DNA of 64,000 bases from Paguma larvata. Taxonomy: Eukaryota > Chordata > Mammalia > Carnivora > Viverridae. The notes below the pieces were generated by a model that worked only from the letters and a program-made list of their open reading frames with translations, did no database searches and was not told the DNA's origin. This document shows, piece by piece, positions 1 through 10,560 of the stretch. The position numbers and the translations under genes were made by a program. Position 1 is the stretch's first letter, and the number at the start of each line of letters is the position of its first letter. The stretch spans positions 114,441,699 through 114,505,698 of the forward strand of contig CM057828.1 of assembly GCA_030068075.1 (NCBI GenBank). The letters run 5' to 3'.

Positions 1-655
1 CCTTCGAGGACTACTGGACTCGCCAGAGCTGGACTCCTGCAATATTCACCATCTTACATTCCTTTGGGAGAAAGTACTTGAGTGCGTAGTCTTCTCAAGG
101 TGCATGCATTTGAAAGGAACACATACCAGTTAACTTTGATCACAGAAAAAATTCTTAAATTTGTATTGCATGAGTGAACTTGAACTTCCAGTATACTATG
201 TGTTTTCATTAAAAGTGTTCAAAAGAGTGCAGACCTCAAAATGAATGGATTACATGTTCTAGAAAAAACTTCCCATTTTCAAAGGGAATCTCAATTGGAA
301 GAGTGATAGTGCTCAAATGAAGTTTTAATGCTCAGAGGAAGTCAGGTATTCAGAACAGAAACTCACTTCCGCCAAGGCTAATGTGCTCTCAGCCTGCCTG
401 ATGAACCAAGAAGGAGAAAATCCCATTTTCTCATATAAATCAAAGATTCATACCATACTTGCAAACCGGAAAGTAATTGTGTGTAGGCTTATGTATGTAA
501 TGGTAACAACTAAAGCCAAAAGCAGCCTTTATTTCTAACAGATTGATATACTTTCCTGAAGTAATAAAATTTTCAATTTCCTATATTTTATTTTTATTTT
601 AAAATAAAAGAAATTAAGGAAAAAGTAATATTCACAGTAAATCACATCGTCTTTT
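1..655. other. Unique sequence, no gene seen
   Basis: AT-rich sequence with stops in all frames and no recognisable repeat. The last 13 bases are the left target-site duplication of the next SINE. Confidence 0.6.
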
Positions 656-908
656 TTTAAAAAAAAACTTTTTTAAGTTTATTTATTTATTTTGAGAGAA
701 AGATACAAAGGAAGAGAGGGACAGAGAGAGCACATGAGCAGGGGAGGGACAGAGAGAGAGGGAGACAGAGAATCCCAAGCAGGCTCCATCCTCACTGACA
801 GCACAGAACCCTATGCAGGGCTTGAACCCATGAGAACATGGCCTGAGAACATGGCCTGAGCTGAAACCAAGAGCCAGAACTCAACGGACTGAGCTGCCCA
901 GGAACCCC
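656..908 (-). mobile_element. Carnivore tRNA-Lys SINE (CAN-SINE, felid type)
   Basis: In minus orientation the order is A/T tail, AATAAATAAAC-type polyadenylation stretch, GA-rich stretch (CT-rich on the element strand), then the tRNA-derived head ending in CCCAGGNNCCCC. The insert is bracketed by CACATCGTCTTTT (643-655) and CACATTGTCTTTT (909-921), a 13-bp target-site duplication with one mismatch. The box B-like region is diverged, so this is an older copy. It is a non-autonomous element moved by L1 machinery, with internal RNA polymerase III boxes in the head. Confidence 0.95.
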
Positions 909-2491
909 CACATTGTCTTTTGAAACTGTAAGTCTGTTGATTCTCTCACATATCTGATGGTGTCTGCCAAGGCTCTGAATTTCTCTTGACACAGGCAAGG
1001 AACACAGCCCTTTTGTGGAGAGCTATATTTACCTCAAAATGGGCTTCGTTTCAAATGTGAACTTAAAAAAACAATTGAATTCAACTCTTACAGATTGGAT
1101 CAAACACATCCTTTCAAATTAGAAGTGCAGAGTTGAGAGTGATGTGACCACAGAAGAAGCTTTGACTGCTTCTTACAGGATGTAAAATGGAAGTCGACTT
1201 AAGCTTTACGTTTCTATTTTTTTCACAATTAAAAAACTTTTCTACGTTCATCATCAAATGAAAGTAAAGTTCCTCAAAGCATGAGTCTTGCCTACCTTCT
1301 TTGTAATCCCCACCACTCATCAGCTCTGACCCTGCAATCCAGAAGTCTAGAACTACTTCTGAGAAGACCTCATGTCCTTGACTTTTTCATGCCCTTTCCA
1401 CTGTCTGAGGCGAGAGGGAATGGAATGGACTCTGTATGAAGATTGCAAGAGTTTTTTTTTTGTTGGTCCCCATGCCAATGTCTGCCCTCAATCTTAAATT
1501 TATTAGACGCACCAGCAATCTAATGAGTGCGACAAACTTGGATTATACCCAATCAACTCTTGGGACTAGAAAGGAAATTTCACGCCAATTTTTGAATATT
1601 CACCTCCTAAATGATCTCCTAAGCCTCTTTTGTGGTTTTACTTGTGATGATTCTCTATTTCTCGACTTCTCTTAGTAGGATTCTTCCATATTTTATTTGT
1701 GTTTGCCATTGTGTGGAGAAGTGGTTTTTTCTCTGAATATATCCAACAAACTGTTAAAACTGGAAGTAGTGAATGACTCTAGGTAGAGCAACAGTAAGCC
1801 CTCGCGGTGGCTTTTCAATGCCCAGATACCTTGCGGAGGTCATAAGAAAATTCCAAGATTTTTTTGAGGGCAGGGACTATTTCTTCCTCACATCCTCCTG
1901 GATGAACATCGTAATAAAAAATATATTCTAGAAAGATCATTTGGGAGAATGGCTTTTTTGGTGCTTCTCAAAAGGCTAGCCCGGATTGGAAAGTGCTTTC
2001 AATTTTCTCTCAGCTTTCCTTCTATGCTCTTCATTTAGAATAAGAACATGCCCTTCTCTTGTAGCCAAAAAAATAACTGTCAGCGGTGACATTGCGCAGG
2101 AGTCTCTGGGTTTGTGCTTTTTGCTTGTGTTCTCTGAAGAGAAAATCATTATACCGTGGCTTGCCATTGATTAACTAAAATCATCCAACTACAGAGAAAG
2201 GAGAAAGTGTAGCACAGAAACCATAGCAACCTCCATGAAAATGATTGCTGTAATGACACACTTTCAGAAGGTCCAGGCTTCCAGGTGGCAATTGCTTACA
2301 GTTTTTGCCTGTGGTCTTGGATCACCCACGGTGGAACTGCCCAGGGTTCGCTTGTGAGGGCCACTCTGATTGTGAAGGGGGGGCTCACACTGGCTGCGGA
2401 GACATAGCACCAGAAAAATTCGCTTTTGATATATTGTGTAATCAAGGAGGGATTATCTATACTCCACTGCTTTGGGAATCTTTGTGTATCT
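909..2491. other. Unique sequence; possible conserved element at its right end
   Basis: About 1.6 kb without an identifiable transposon or a convincing exon. The part from about 2180 to 2480 has balanced composition, scattered CpGs and homeodomain-like TAATC/GGATTA words near 2440-2455. That would suit a conserved non-coding element, but no alignment is available. Confidence 0.45.
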
Positions 2492-2837
2492 TGTCTTAGT
2501 CTGTTCAGGTTGTTATCACAAACACCATGGATACTGTACTGGGTAGCTTGAATGTCAAACATTTTACTTCTCATGGTTCTGGAGAGTGGAAAGTCCCAGA
2601 TCAAGGCACCAGTAGACTCGGTATCTGGGGAAAGTCATCTTCTTGCTGAGTCCTCATGTGGCAGAAGGAGTGAGGTAGCTCTCGGGGTCTCCTTCGTAAG
2701 GGCATTAATCCCACTCAGGAGAGCTCTACCCTCATGAGCTAATCACCTCCCAAAGGTCTCACCTCCACACACTGTCGCACTGGGGATAGTGTTTCAATTT
2801 ATGCATTTTGGGGGAGACAAACATTCAGGCTATGGCA
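2492..2837 (-). mobile_element. MLT1/MaLR-class solo LTR
   Basis: The plus strand opens with TGTCTTAGTCTGTTCAGG and closes with CATTCAGGCTATGGCA, the reversed ends of a mammalian apparent LTR retrotransposon of the MLT1A type. Family hallmarks inside are TTCTGGAGAGTGGAAAGTCC, TCCTCATGTGGCAGAAGG and CTCATGAGCTAATCACCTCC. At about 346 bp it is near full length for a solo LTR, and no internal retroviral region is attached. These LTRs predate the carnivore radiation. Confidence 0.85.
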
Positions 2838-2991
2838 TATATGCAGTCATTAACTGGTCTTTTAATTTCACTCGATCAGCTAGAAGTTGGTCTCATTTCA
2901 GACTCTGGAGAGTGACTTCCATTTTGTGGGACACATCTAGAGACTGCTGTTGTTGTCAAGGGCAAGAATATTGAATTTTACCAGGGGTATA

Positions 2992-3236
2992 TTTTTAAAA
3001 TTTTTGTTCTTTCTTTCTTTCTTTATTTGGGGGGGATACAGAGAGAGAGGGAGAGAGAGAGAGAGAGAAAGAGAGAGAACATAAGCACGAGCCAGGGAGA
3101 GGCAGAGAGAGAATCTTAGCAGGCTCCATACCCGGCACAGAGGCTGACATGGGGCCTGACCTCATGACCATGAGATCATGACCTGAGCCAAAATCAAGAG
3201 TTGGACCCTTAACAGACTGAGTCACCCAGGCGCCCC
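2992..3236 (-). mobile_element. Carnivore tRNA-Lys SINE
   Basis: The tail has diverged to a TTTC microsatellite (about 3003-3026) before the GA stretch, and the head ends in CACCCAGGCGCCCC. The flanking duplication is imperfect: ACCAGGGGTATATTTT from 2980 and ACCGGTGGTATTTTA from 3238. Confidence 0.93.
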
Positions 3237-3540
3237 AACCGGTGGTATTTTATATTTTTATATTTTATGAGGACAACTATTTCATCACCAACCATTAATT
3301 CAAAAGCTGAGAGATTGCAACTCTGGAATGAAAACTTCAGTAGCAGTGGTAATACCTGGAAACCAGAGGCAAAGGCCAAAAGTAATAGCCTTTCTTTATT
3401 TGTCAGGAGATTTTTTCACCATTTAGAATCATCTTCTTACTGCATTTGCAAAAATTATCTAATTCTCATATTTATACATACAAAGCCAAAAAAAGACAGT
3501 AGTCTTTTGACATCATTGCTTTGGTATTCAAGATTTTATT
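3237..3540. other. Unique sequence
   Basis: No repeat or exon recognised. Confidence 0.5.
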
Positions 3541-3738
3541 GGGTGGCTGGGTGGCTCTGTTGGTTAAGCTTCCAACTCTTGATTGTGGCTCAGGTTGTGG
3601 TTCTGGAGATCGAGTTGAGCTCTGTGCTGACAGCCCAGAGCCTGCTTGGGACTCTCTCTCTGTCCATCCCCTGCTTGCATGCCCACACGTGCATACACAC
3701 TCTTTCTCTCTCTCTAAATACATAAATAAACATAAAAT
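3541..3738 (+). mobile_element. Carnivore tRNA-Lys SINE
   Basis: The head reads GGGTGGCTGGGTGGCTCTGT and the tail AAATACATAAATAAACATAAAA. The head has diverged (GCGCC lost) and no clear target-site duplication was found, which suggests an older copy. Confidence 0.9.
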
Positions 3739-4211
3739 TATTTTAGAAATTTGTTCATCTATGGTACGACACAATATCAAAGGCAACATTGGAAATAACT
3801 TTATAGATTATAGTCTTAAATGCAGTCTTTTGCTTATTTAGAACAAAAGGCACTTTATTCGAACTTAGACTGTACTAATTAGTTTTATATTTTAACACTG
3901 CTATAAAGTAGACACTTTTCATTCATTCATTTTTTTTCATCAAGCAAGCAGAGAATATTGAAAGCCTAGTGTGTGCTAAATACTTTGGTGGGCACTGGGA
4001 CAACCTAAATAAAAATTATCTTTATTTAAGGGGAGTAGAACCTAGAAACCCTCAAATTCCTACTGATTAATAAATCACTGTATAGTTAAAGATTTTAGGG
4101 TATTTGCTGAGGGAAGTTTTCTACCAATTGAAATGGCTCCAGATACCTTTCTTGTTTTCTTCGAAACTCTTCTATTTTTATAGGCTGCTTCAGGCTTATG
4201 TACTACTCTTT
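3739..4211. other. Unique AT-rich sequence
   Basis: About 470 bp. Low-complexity words only; no exon or named repeat recognised. Confidence 0.5.
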
Positions 4212-4424
4212 TACTGTTTTAGAGAGAGAGAGCACAGTGAGCATGAGTGGGGAAAGAGGTGGGTGGGGGAGAAAGAGAGAGAGAGAGAGAGAGAGAAAAT
4301 CCCAAGCAGGCTCCCTGCTCAGCATGGAGCCCAACATGGGGCTTGATCCCACCCTTCTGGGATCATGACCTGAGCCCAAATCAAGAGTTGGACACTCATC
4401 TGAGTGAGCCACCCAGGTGTCCCT
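4212..4424 (-). mobile_element. Carnivore tRNA-Lys SINE
   Basis: The GA stretch contains a short (GA)n run near 4271-4296. The head end reads GAGCCACCCAGGTGTCCCT. The polyadenylation/A-tail part is eroded to a few bases. Confidence 0.9.
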
Positions 4425-5994
4425 CTAATCATTTATGAAAACTACTCTCAGGGGATATTAGAAGTATCCCATTTGGTAAAGAAAATGTACCTCAACTTAA
4501 GGTTTCAGTAGGCTGCAGTAAGGAGCTAGGCTTCAGGGGCAGAAGCAGGAAGATAACTCGGAGATGGTAAGGGCATATCAGAACTTGGAGGAACTATGAA
4601 TTTTGAGTCATTTCCGTATAATTTTTCTTTACCTATGACTGTTTCGTGTGACTAAGTCTTTCATGCTCATCAAGACTTTACCCCCTGGGTAGACGAAGTC
4701 TATCTTATACTCCTTTTCTAGATCCTTATTACATATGGGTGTTTAATACATATTTATTGACTTGTCTCAACATCACATTCATAATTTAAGTTATGATGTG
4801 AGTGCATGAAGCCAGTGGAAACATATTGAGTGCAATCTATGACTTTGCAAAATTGTAACAGCATGTTCTTTTAAGAGATTAAATATCAGCTTCAAACTTG
4901 ACATTGGGTTTTAGTCATCATTTAAATCCACTTTGGGGTTATGTAAGGCGACTTCTTGAAGCTAAATATAATGATGAATACATAAGTTCGCATTTCACAT
5001 TCCCCTTTTAAAGAACTAATTTAGCTTATCTCTCAGAAACAGGTTTGATTAATTTAAAATATGCCCTTGGATATTGACTTTTCAGAATGAAAACCTGCAG
5101 TAGGCTTGGTGCACACGTAAGCTGTGACTTGATCAGGGAAAGTAAAAAACAAACCATGGAGTCAGCGGAATCCTTGCCACTTTCTAAGGGCTTGACCGCT
5201 AATGCCATGGGGTTAGTGTCCAGTTCTTAATTATCTTTAATTATTGGTTTTACCATGATTGGGAAAATGTGCAGGACGTTCATCAGGAAATGCATTTGTA
5301 AGTTGTTACATGAAAGGGTTTTGAAATACATCACGTATATCGTAAGGTGAGAATTCCCATTACGAGTCTTGTGGCTAATCCTTTGCTTTGAGGTGAGCAG
5401 TGTCTGTGGGAGGTGGAGGGCTAACGTGTTGAATAAATATCCACTGGCTGGTGGGTTATTACAGTTGAAGTCATGATAGAGGTGATTTTGCTTATATAAG
5501 TAAAGTTTGTATTATCTGTACTATTAGAGGCAAAAGGCATTGAAAATGTGAAAATTACTGTCAGCTTATATGGGAATGCAATTAGATATATAGAGAGGAT
5601 TTTAAAGACAGGATGAGTCAGAAATTTTCTAAAAAGTCTTTTGCGTGCATCCATTTCATGATGATGAAAACATATTTTCCCCCCACCCCAGCCTGTCTCT
5701 GTAAAGTATAAATAGCTGATTTGGAGTTGTTGTTTCCTGGACCTTGTGGGCATTCCAGAAGTCTGGACAGCATCTCAACTCTTTGGTTCACTATATCTAG
5801 TATTTATGTGTATACGACTAGACATTTTATCAATCAACATTGTTCTTCAGAGAGCATTAGGGTCTGAATTCAAGTCTAAGAGAGGCATCCGAGTATATTG
5901 GTTTAAAGCATTGGTGAGTGTCAACCCAATCTAGTTTTTAATCCTGGCTTGGTTATCTGCTTTCTTGATATCATTGTACAAATTACATGATCTT
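4425..5994. other. Unique sequence, 1.57 kb
   Basis: No interspersed repeat or exon recognised. It contains an isolated AP-1-like TGAGTCA near 5613 and a TATAAATAG word near 5709; neither has supporting context. The right end (5978-5994) is a SINE target-site duplication. Confidence 0.5.
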
Positions 5995-6200
5995 TTTTTT
6001 TAAGTTTATGTATTTATTTTGAGAGAGAGAGAGAGCATGAGCAGGGGAGGGGCAGAGAGAGGGAGAGAGAAAATCTCAAGCAGGCTCCACACTGTTGGTG
6101 TGGAGTCATATGCAGGGTTGGAGCTCATGAACCATGAGAATATGACCTGAACTGAAACCAAGAGTTAGACGCTTAACCGACTGAGCCACCCAGGTGCCCC
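5995..6200 (-). mobile_element. Carnivore tRNA-Lys SINE
   Basis: The target-site duplication is ACAAATTACATGATCTT (5978-5994) and ACAAACTACATAATCTT (6201-6217), 17 bp with two mismatches. The head is complete to CACCCAGGTGCCCC. Confidence 0.96.
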
Positions 6201-6649
6201 ACAAACTACATAATCTTAAAGTCAAGAATAAGCACTTTGCTAAACGGTAGCCGTTGTATGATTTTATTGACATACTGGAATGTTCAGTGTTTAGTATGGC
6301 CCAGAAGTGTTGAGAGATGAGGTGGTGGAGAGGTACAAAGGATGAGGCTTAATCTGTTGTTCTGCTCCAGGTAAGAGGTGTTGTGGTTTAGTCTGATGGC
6401 TTTTAAATAGCAGCCCCTGGTTCCATTTCATCAGGACCCTTAGAGGTTATTTTTTTTATGTAGATTGTTTGTTATGCAGATTTTTGATTTGATTTTCCTA
6501 CGTCTCCGTGAAACTCTTTACTCACCAGCTTACAAATGTGCAAAATGATTACTCCAGCTTCTACTTTATGTCGTGTTTCAGTTTTACTTTTCAATTTAAT
6601 TTGACAATTTAGACTCAGTTATGTCTACTTAACCAGGGCCAAAAAACTC
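6201..6649. other. Unique sequence
   Basis: No repeat or exon recognised. Confidence 0.45.
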
Positions 6650-6898
6650 CAAACAAACATGAACATAGGGTATTAAGATAATGACAAGAATATTACAAAT
6701 TAGGCCTATATCATGAGGCTAGAGCTGAACTCAGAGACAAACTCTTAGTGTTAAATGTTTTATACTAGAAAAATACTACCAACAAAAATATAAGAAAAAA
6801 TTGAAATAAAAAGTTTTGAAAAATTGAAATGAAAAAATTGAGATAAAAGCAGAAATTATTGAAAAGGAAAACTGGCAAAAAGAAGATTTTGGAATTAT

Positions 6899-7100
6899 GG
6901 GGTGCCTGGATGGCTCAGTCGGTCAAGTGTCTCACTTCCGCTCAGGTTGTGATCTCACAGTTCAGGAGTTCAAGCACCACATTGGGCTCTCTGCTGTTAG
7001 CACAGAGCCTGCTTCAGATCCTCTGTCCCTACCTCTCTCTGCCCCTCCCCTGCTGTGCTCTCTCTCTTTCTCTCAAAAATAAACACTTATTTAAAAACAG
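6899..7100 (+). mobile_element. Carnivore tRNA-Lys SINE inside old L1
   Basis: The head is GGGGTGCCTGGATGGCTCAG and the tail CTCAAAAATAAACACTTATTTAAAAACAG. It sits between two parts of the L1 ORF2 linker, so it is younger than the L1. Confidence 0.93.
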
Positions 7101-7329
7101 AAGAGGATAAATAAATCAAAGGGTTCTTTTGTTTTCAGTCGGTGTGGGACTGGAAGTCATATCTGTGCCTTTAAAAAAAGGGAGAACACAAAGAAAGAAA
7201 TGTGGAACCAAAATAATGTCATATCAGGTGGAATGACAATTATGATTATAATAAAATATGTAATAAGTTATTCTCTATAATAAATTGAAAGTATCAGTGT
7301 TGAAAATTTCCTTTAAAAAATATAAAGTA

Positions 7330-7437
7330 ACTACTGAGGAGGGCACTAGTTGGGATGAGCACTGGGTGTCGTATGGAAACCAATTTGACAACAAATTGAT
7401 TAAAAAAACCCAAACAAACAAACGAACAAAAAAATAT
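7330..7437 (+). mobile_element. Extremely 5'-truncated carnivore L1 3' end
   Basis: About 90 bp of carnivore-type L1 3' UTR (GATGAGCACTGGGTGTCGTA, then ACCAATTTGACAACAAATTG) followed by an A-rich (CAAA)n tail. ATATAAAGTA occurs on both sides (7320-7329 and 7438-7447), consistent with a target-primed insertion truncated soon after initiation. Confidence 0.75.
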
Positions 7438-7570
7438 ATATAAAGTACCAACATTAACTCAAGAAATATCTAGCTTCAACAGACTAGTTAGTTGAGGGAA
7501 AAATATTTAAATATTGTAAAAAAAAAATCTCCAAAAATGTTTTGGCTTCATATAATTTTACTGGTTCATT

Positions 7571-7712
7571 TTTTTAAAGGTTTGTTTATTTTTGAGAGAG
7601 AGAGAGAGACAGAGCATGAGCAAGGGAGGGGTTAGAGAGAGGGAGACATAAAGCAAGATCATCACCAGAACCCAAGTCAGATGCTCAACCAACTGAGCCA
7701 CCCAGTGCCCCT
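7571..7712 (-). mobile_element. Carnivore tRNA-Lys SINE with internal deletion
   Basis: Perfect 11-bp target-site duplication ACTGGTTCATT (7560-7570 and 7713-7723). Both element ends are present. The centre, about 70 bp normally carrying the AGCAGGCTCCAGG and box B-like parts, is missing, leaving about 142 bp. Confidence 0.92.
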
Positions 7713-7955
7713 ACTGGTTCATTCTTAAGATACTTTCAAAAACAAACAACTATTTTGCTTGACAAAGTGATGAAGAGCATGGAGAAAGAGGAAGGGGTCT
7801 TTAAAAAAATTCATTCATGATTCTCTCACGACAGTGAATTATAAATCTGATATAGCCAGGGCAAACTTCTTTAAAGTTCACTCATATATATTATCATAAA
7901 TGTAAAAATTTCCAAGTTAAAATTAATACATCTCATTCATCGATATAATAAAATA

Positions 7956-8156
7956 GGGGCGCCTGAGTGGCTCAGTCAGTTAAGTGTCTGACTTCGGCTC
8001 AGGTCATGATCTTAGGGTCCGTGAGTTCGAGCCCCACGTCCAGCTCTGTGCCGACAGCTCAGAGCCTGGAGCCTGCTTTGGCTTCTGTGTGTCCCTCTCT
8101 CTTCTCCCCAGCTCATGCTCTGTCTCAGTCTCTCAAAAATAAATAAACGTTAAAAA
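7956..8156 (+). mobile_element. Carnivore tRNA-Lys SINE inside old L1
   Basis: Full-length head and box B-like GAGTTCGAGCCCC, ending in CTCAAAAATAAATAAACGTTAAAAAATA. The flanks ATATAATAAAATA (7943-7955) and ATATAGTAAAATAA (from 8157) form the target-site duplication. Confidence 0.95.
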
Positions 8157-9044
8157 ATATAGTAAAATAATAGAATGTCATAATTTATTTCTTTGCAGAA
8201 TGTGAGGATAATTTAATGTAAAGAAATATATCACATTTCAAAACAGATTAAAAAGAAAATTATCAGACACCAAATTTTTATTATTTACAGATACTATGAA
8301 TACCTAGAAAGCTCAAGAACATAAAATAAAGGAGAGAAATAAGAAAAGAAAGAAACATTTATTTAAAATATAAATATAGAACATTGATGAACAGCTTCCC
8401 TATATGTGGACAATAACTAGTTAGACCATATAACAGGGAAAAGTGCCAATGCAACTATAAAGACAATAAAACAATAAGTTAATTTAACAATAAAGGTAGA
8501 AGATTCATTATAAAAAATTTAATACATATTTAGATAATTAAAAGGAAATTTGAGTGGCTAAAAAAATACATCATTTTCCAGGAATACAATAGATATCAAA
8601 TATTATTAAAATAATTTTTAAGGTTAAAAAATTCTAATACCCAATAGGTATATGCTATTATTCAATTGAACGTTTCGCATTGATATTCATATGTGAAATT
8701 AATTTGTAGCTTTCCTTTTGGCACCATGAGAAAAATAGTAGGACAAATGACTAAAACAATATAGAACAAATAAGGTAGTAGCGAGGGAACAATTATACAA
8801 ATTATGAAAACCTATTTTTAAAACGTACACGGGATGCTACTGGTTCAAGAATAGACTTTCAAATAAACACGACAGACTTGAAAGTGCAGGAAGAGACCCT
8901 GGTATTTAGGACATGGCAAAGCTCATTCTTTCAAATAAGTCAGAGAATAAACCCTTATTGAATATATTTGGCTGAAACAAATGGCTGAAACAAGTTTGGC
9001 ATCTGCCTCATACCTTGTATTCTTGCAAGAAGACAAAAAAATTA

Positions 9045-9270
9045 AAGCTAACTTGTTATGTGCCAGATCCTATTCTAATCACTTTATGTATAGTAACTAA
9101 TTATATCCACACAATGACTCAGCAGGTAGAGAATTATCCCCACCCGACAGCTAAGTAAACAGAGGCGCAGAAAGGTTTACTAAGTTGCCCAAGATTCCAC
9201 GGCTATGAAAGGGCAGAGCTAGCTTTCATTCATGAATAATCTGGCTCTGGTCAGTGCTCATTCTTCATGC
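9045..9270 (-). mobile_element. MIR fragment
   Basis: The reverse complement of the MIR core is recognisable: TTATGTGCCAG, a run resembling AACTGAGGCACAGAGAGG at about 9158-9175, then AGTTGCCCAAG. MIR is an ancient tRNA-derived SINE shared by mammals. Confidence 0.7.
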
Positions 9271-9517
9271 CGAATCCCCTTTGTCATATTATTCTTTTAG
9301 TTAATGGACAAATCCTAGTTCGTATTATTTTATTTAACTCTTTCTGTTGATATTTATTCAGAAGTGAGCAATGTTTTTTGTCTTTTTTTTTTCCCCACTA
9401 CCTTTGTTTGACTTTGGTGTTACTGTTATTCTGGCTTCATAAAAAAGAATTTGGAACCTTTCCATTATTCTGTTCTTTTTTTTTTCCCCATTATTCTGTT
9501 CTTGTATTTTATGTTTT
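9271..9517. other. Unique T-rich sequence
   Basis: Contains two related T-rich words around TTATTCTGTTCTT (9462-9503). No gene seen. Confidence 0.45.
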
Positions 9518-9731
9518 TAATTTTTTTTTAATGTGTATTTATTTTTGAGAAAGAGAGCGCGAGTGAGGGAGGTGGTCAGAGAGAGAGAGAGGGAGACACA
9601 GAATCCGAAGCAGGCTCCAGGCTCTGAGCTGTCAGCACAGAGCCCAACGCGGGTGGGGCTTGAACTCATGTGCGAGATCATGACCTGAACCGAAGTCTGA
9701 AGATCAACCGACTGAGTCACCCAGGTGCCCC
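9518..9731 (-). mobile_element. Carnivore tRNA-Lys SINE
   Basis: The head ends in CACCCAGGTGCCCC, and the flank CTGTTCT recurs on both sides. The stretch GAGCGCGAGTG in the CT-rich part is a CpG-containing variant. Confidence 0.94.
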
Positions 9732-10434
9732 TGTTCTAGAGCATTTTAAATGGTGGCAAAAGTATTTTTTTGTTGTTGTTGAATGTATGAAAAGACTCAC
9801 AGGGTCTTCTTTGTTCATCTTACTAAGAGATGTTCCTAGGAACACAATTAGTTTTCCCAGGAGACAACAAGCAGGTTACCGGGACAGGCAGGCAGGAGAG
9901 TCTCTTTCTGGTAGCCACGCTGTTGGAACATGAAATCGGACACACCGTCTGACCAGAGGGCAGGGGACTGAGACTCAGAAAGCGGCATTCACTGTGCCGC
10001 CTCCCGACTCTGGGGTACAGCCTGCGATCACCCACACAGCCGCCGGGTGCACATCTCCTACTAACGTCACTTCTCCGAAGTCGCTGGGAGGGGGTCCTGG
10101 CAGGCGCAGGCACGACCAGACCTGTATTTAGCAGGAGGTGCAGCTGACTCAACTCCCGATCGTGACTCCCGGGTGCTAATCAGAGGTCTATTGTGAGGTG
10201 CGGTGGCTGAGCCATCACTTCGGCAGCTCTGGCTTCTGTGCAAAAGGATGCCTGCTCTTGGAGGGTTTTTCCTGAGGAAGGATCCACAGAGTATGCCAAA
10301 AAGTTCTCGAATGTGCCAAAGTGCTGTACAAAAAAACTGGTTCCTTGGACACAGCTATTTCTTATTGTAGAATGGTGAAAAACATTGAAGGGTACACGGG
10401 TCACAGAGTTTCAACTCCAGAGAATCTGCCACTA
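9732..10434. other. Repeat-free stretch with a CpG cluster
   Basis: Bases 9930-10170 contain more than a dozen CpGs within about 240 bp, dense for this AT-rich window, plus a CRE-like AACGTCA near 10063. No splice-flanked open frame is convincing. It could be a small CpG-rich regulatory element or an old CpG island remnant. Confidence 0.45.
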
Positions 10435-10560
10435 ACTCATCCGCTTAACAGATAAGGAAACTGAAGTCCAGAGAGATGAAATGTTTTTCTTAGCGCTTCT
10501 CAGTTTTTAGTGACTAAATGAAGTTTCAGAACCAGATTTCCTGGTTTTTAACCTGTCCTC
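10435..10560 (-). mobile_element. MIR fragment
   Basis: The core word ATAAGGAAACTGAAGTCCAGAG (10451-10472) matches the reversed MIR core (GATGAGGAAACTGAGGCNCAGAG type). Flanks are too decayed to extend. Confidence 0.55.

Larger units (their letters stand above)
6650..9040 (+). mobile_element. Old L1 ORF2 fragment with nested insertions
   Basis: Three blocks run in the order of LINE-1 ORF2, 5' to 3'. First is the endonuclease-RT linker (AAAGCAGAAATTATTGAAAAGG near 6847). Next is the region before the RT core (CCAACATTAACTCAAGAAAT near 7447). Last is the catalytic region, where the (F/Y)ADD motif reads FTDT at 8284-8295 and is followed by a stop. The fragment is broken by stops and by four inserts (6899-7100, 7330-7437, 7571-7712, 7956-8156). 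The L1 5' part and 3' end are missing. Outer limits are approximate. Confidence 0.7.

Noticed and set aside
3267..3841. Overlapping open frames of 105-152 codons
   Set aside because: They arise from the SINE at 3541-3738, whose CT-rich stretch lacks stops. The same applies to most 60-110 codon frames in other SINEs.
5700..5720. TATAAATAG word as a promoter
   Set aside because: No initiator, GC box or CpG support and no downstream exon; expected by chance in AT-rich DNA.
7956..8060. Functional tRNA-Lys gene in SINE heads
   Set aside because: All heads lack a proper acceptor stem and anticodon loop and continue into the SINE body; box A/B remnants alone do not make a tRNA gene.
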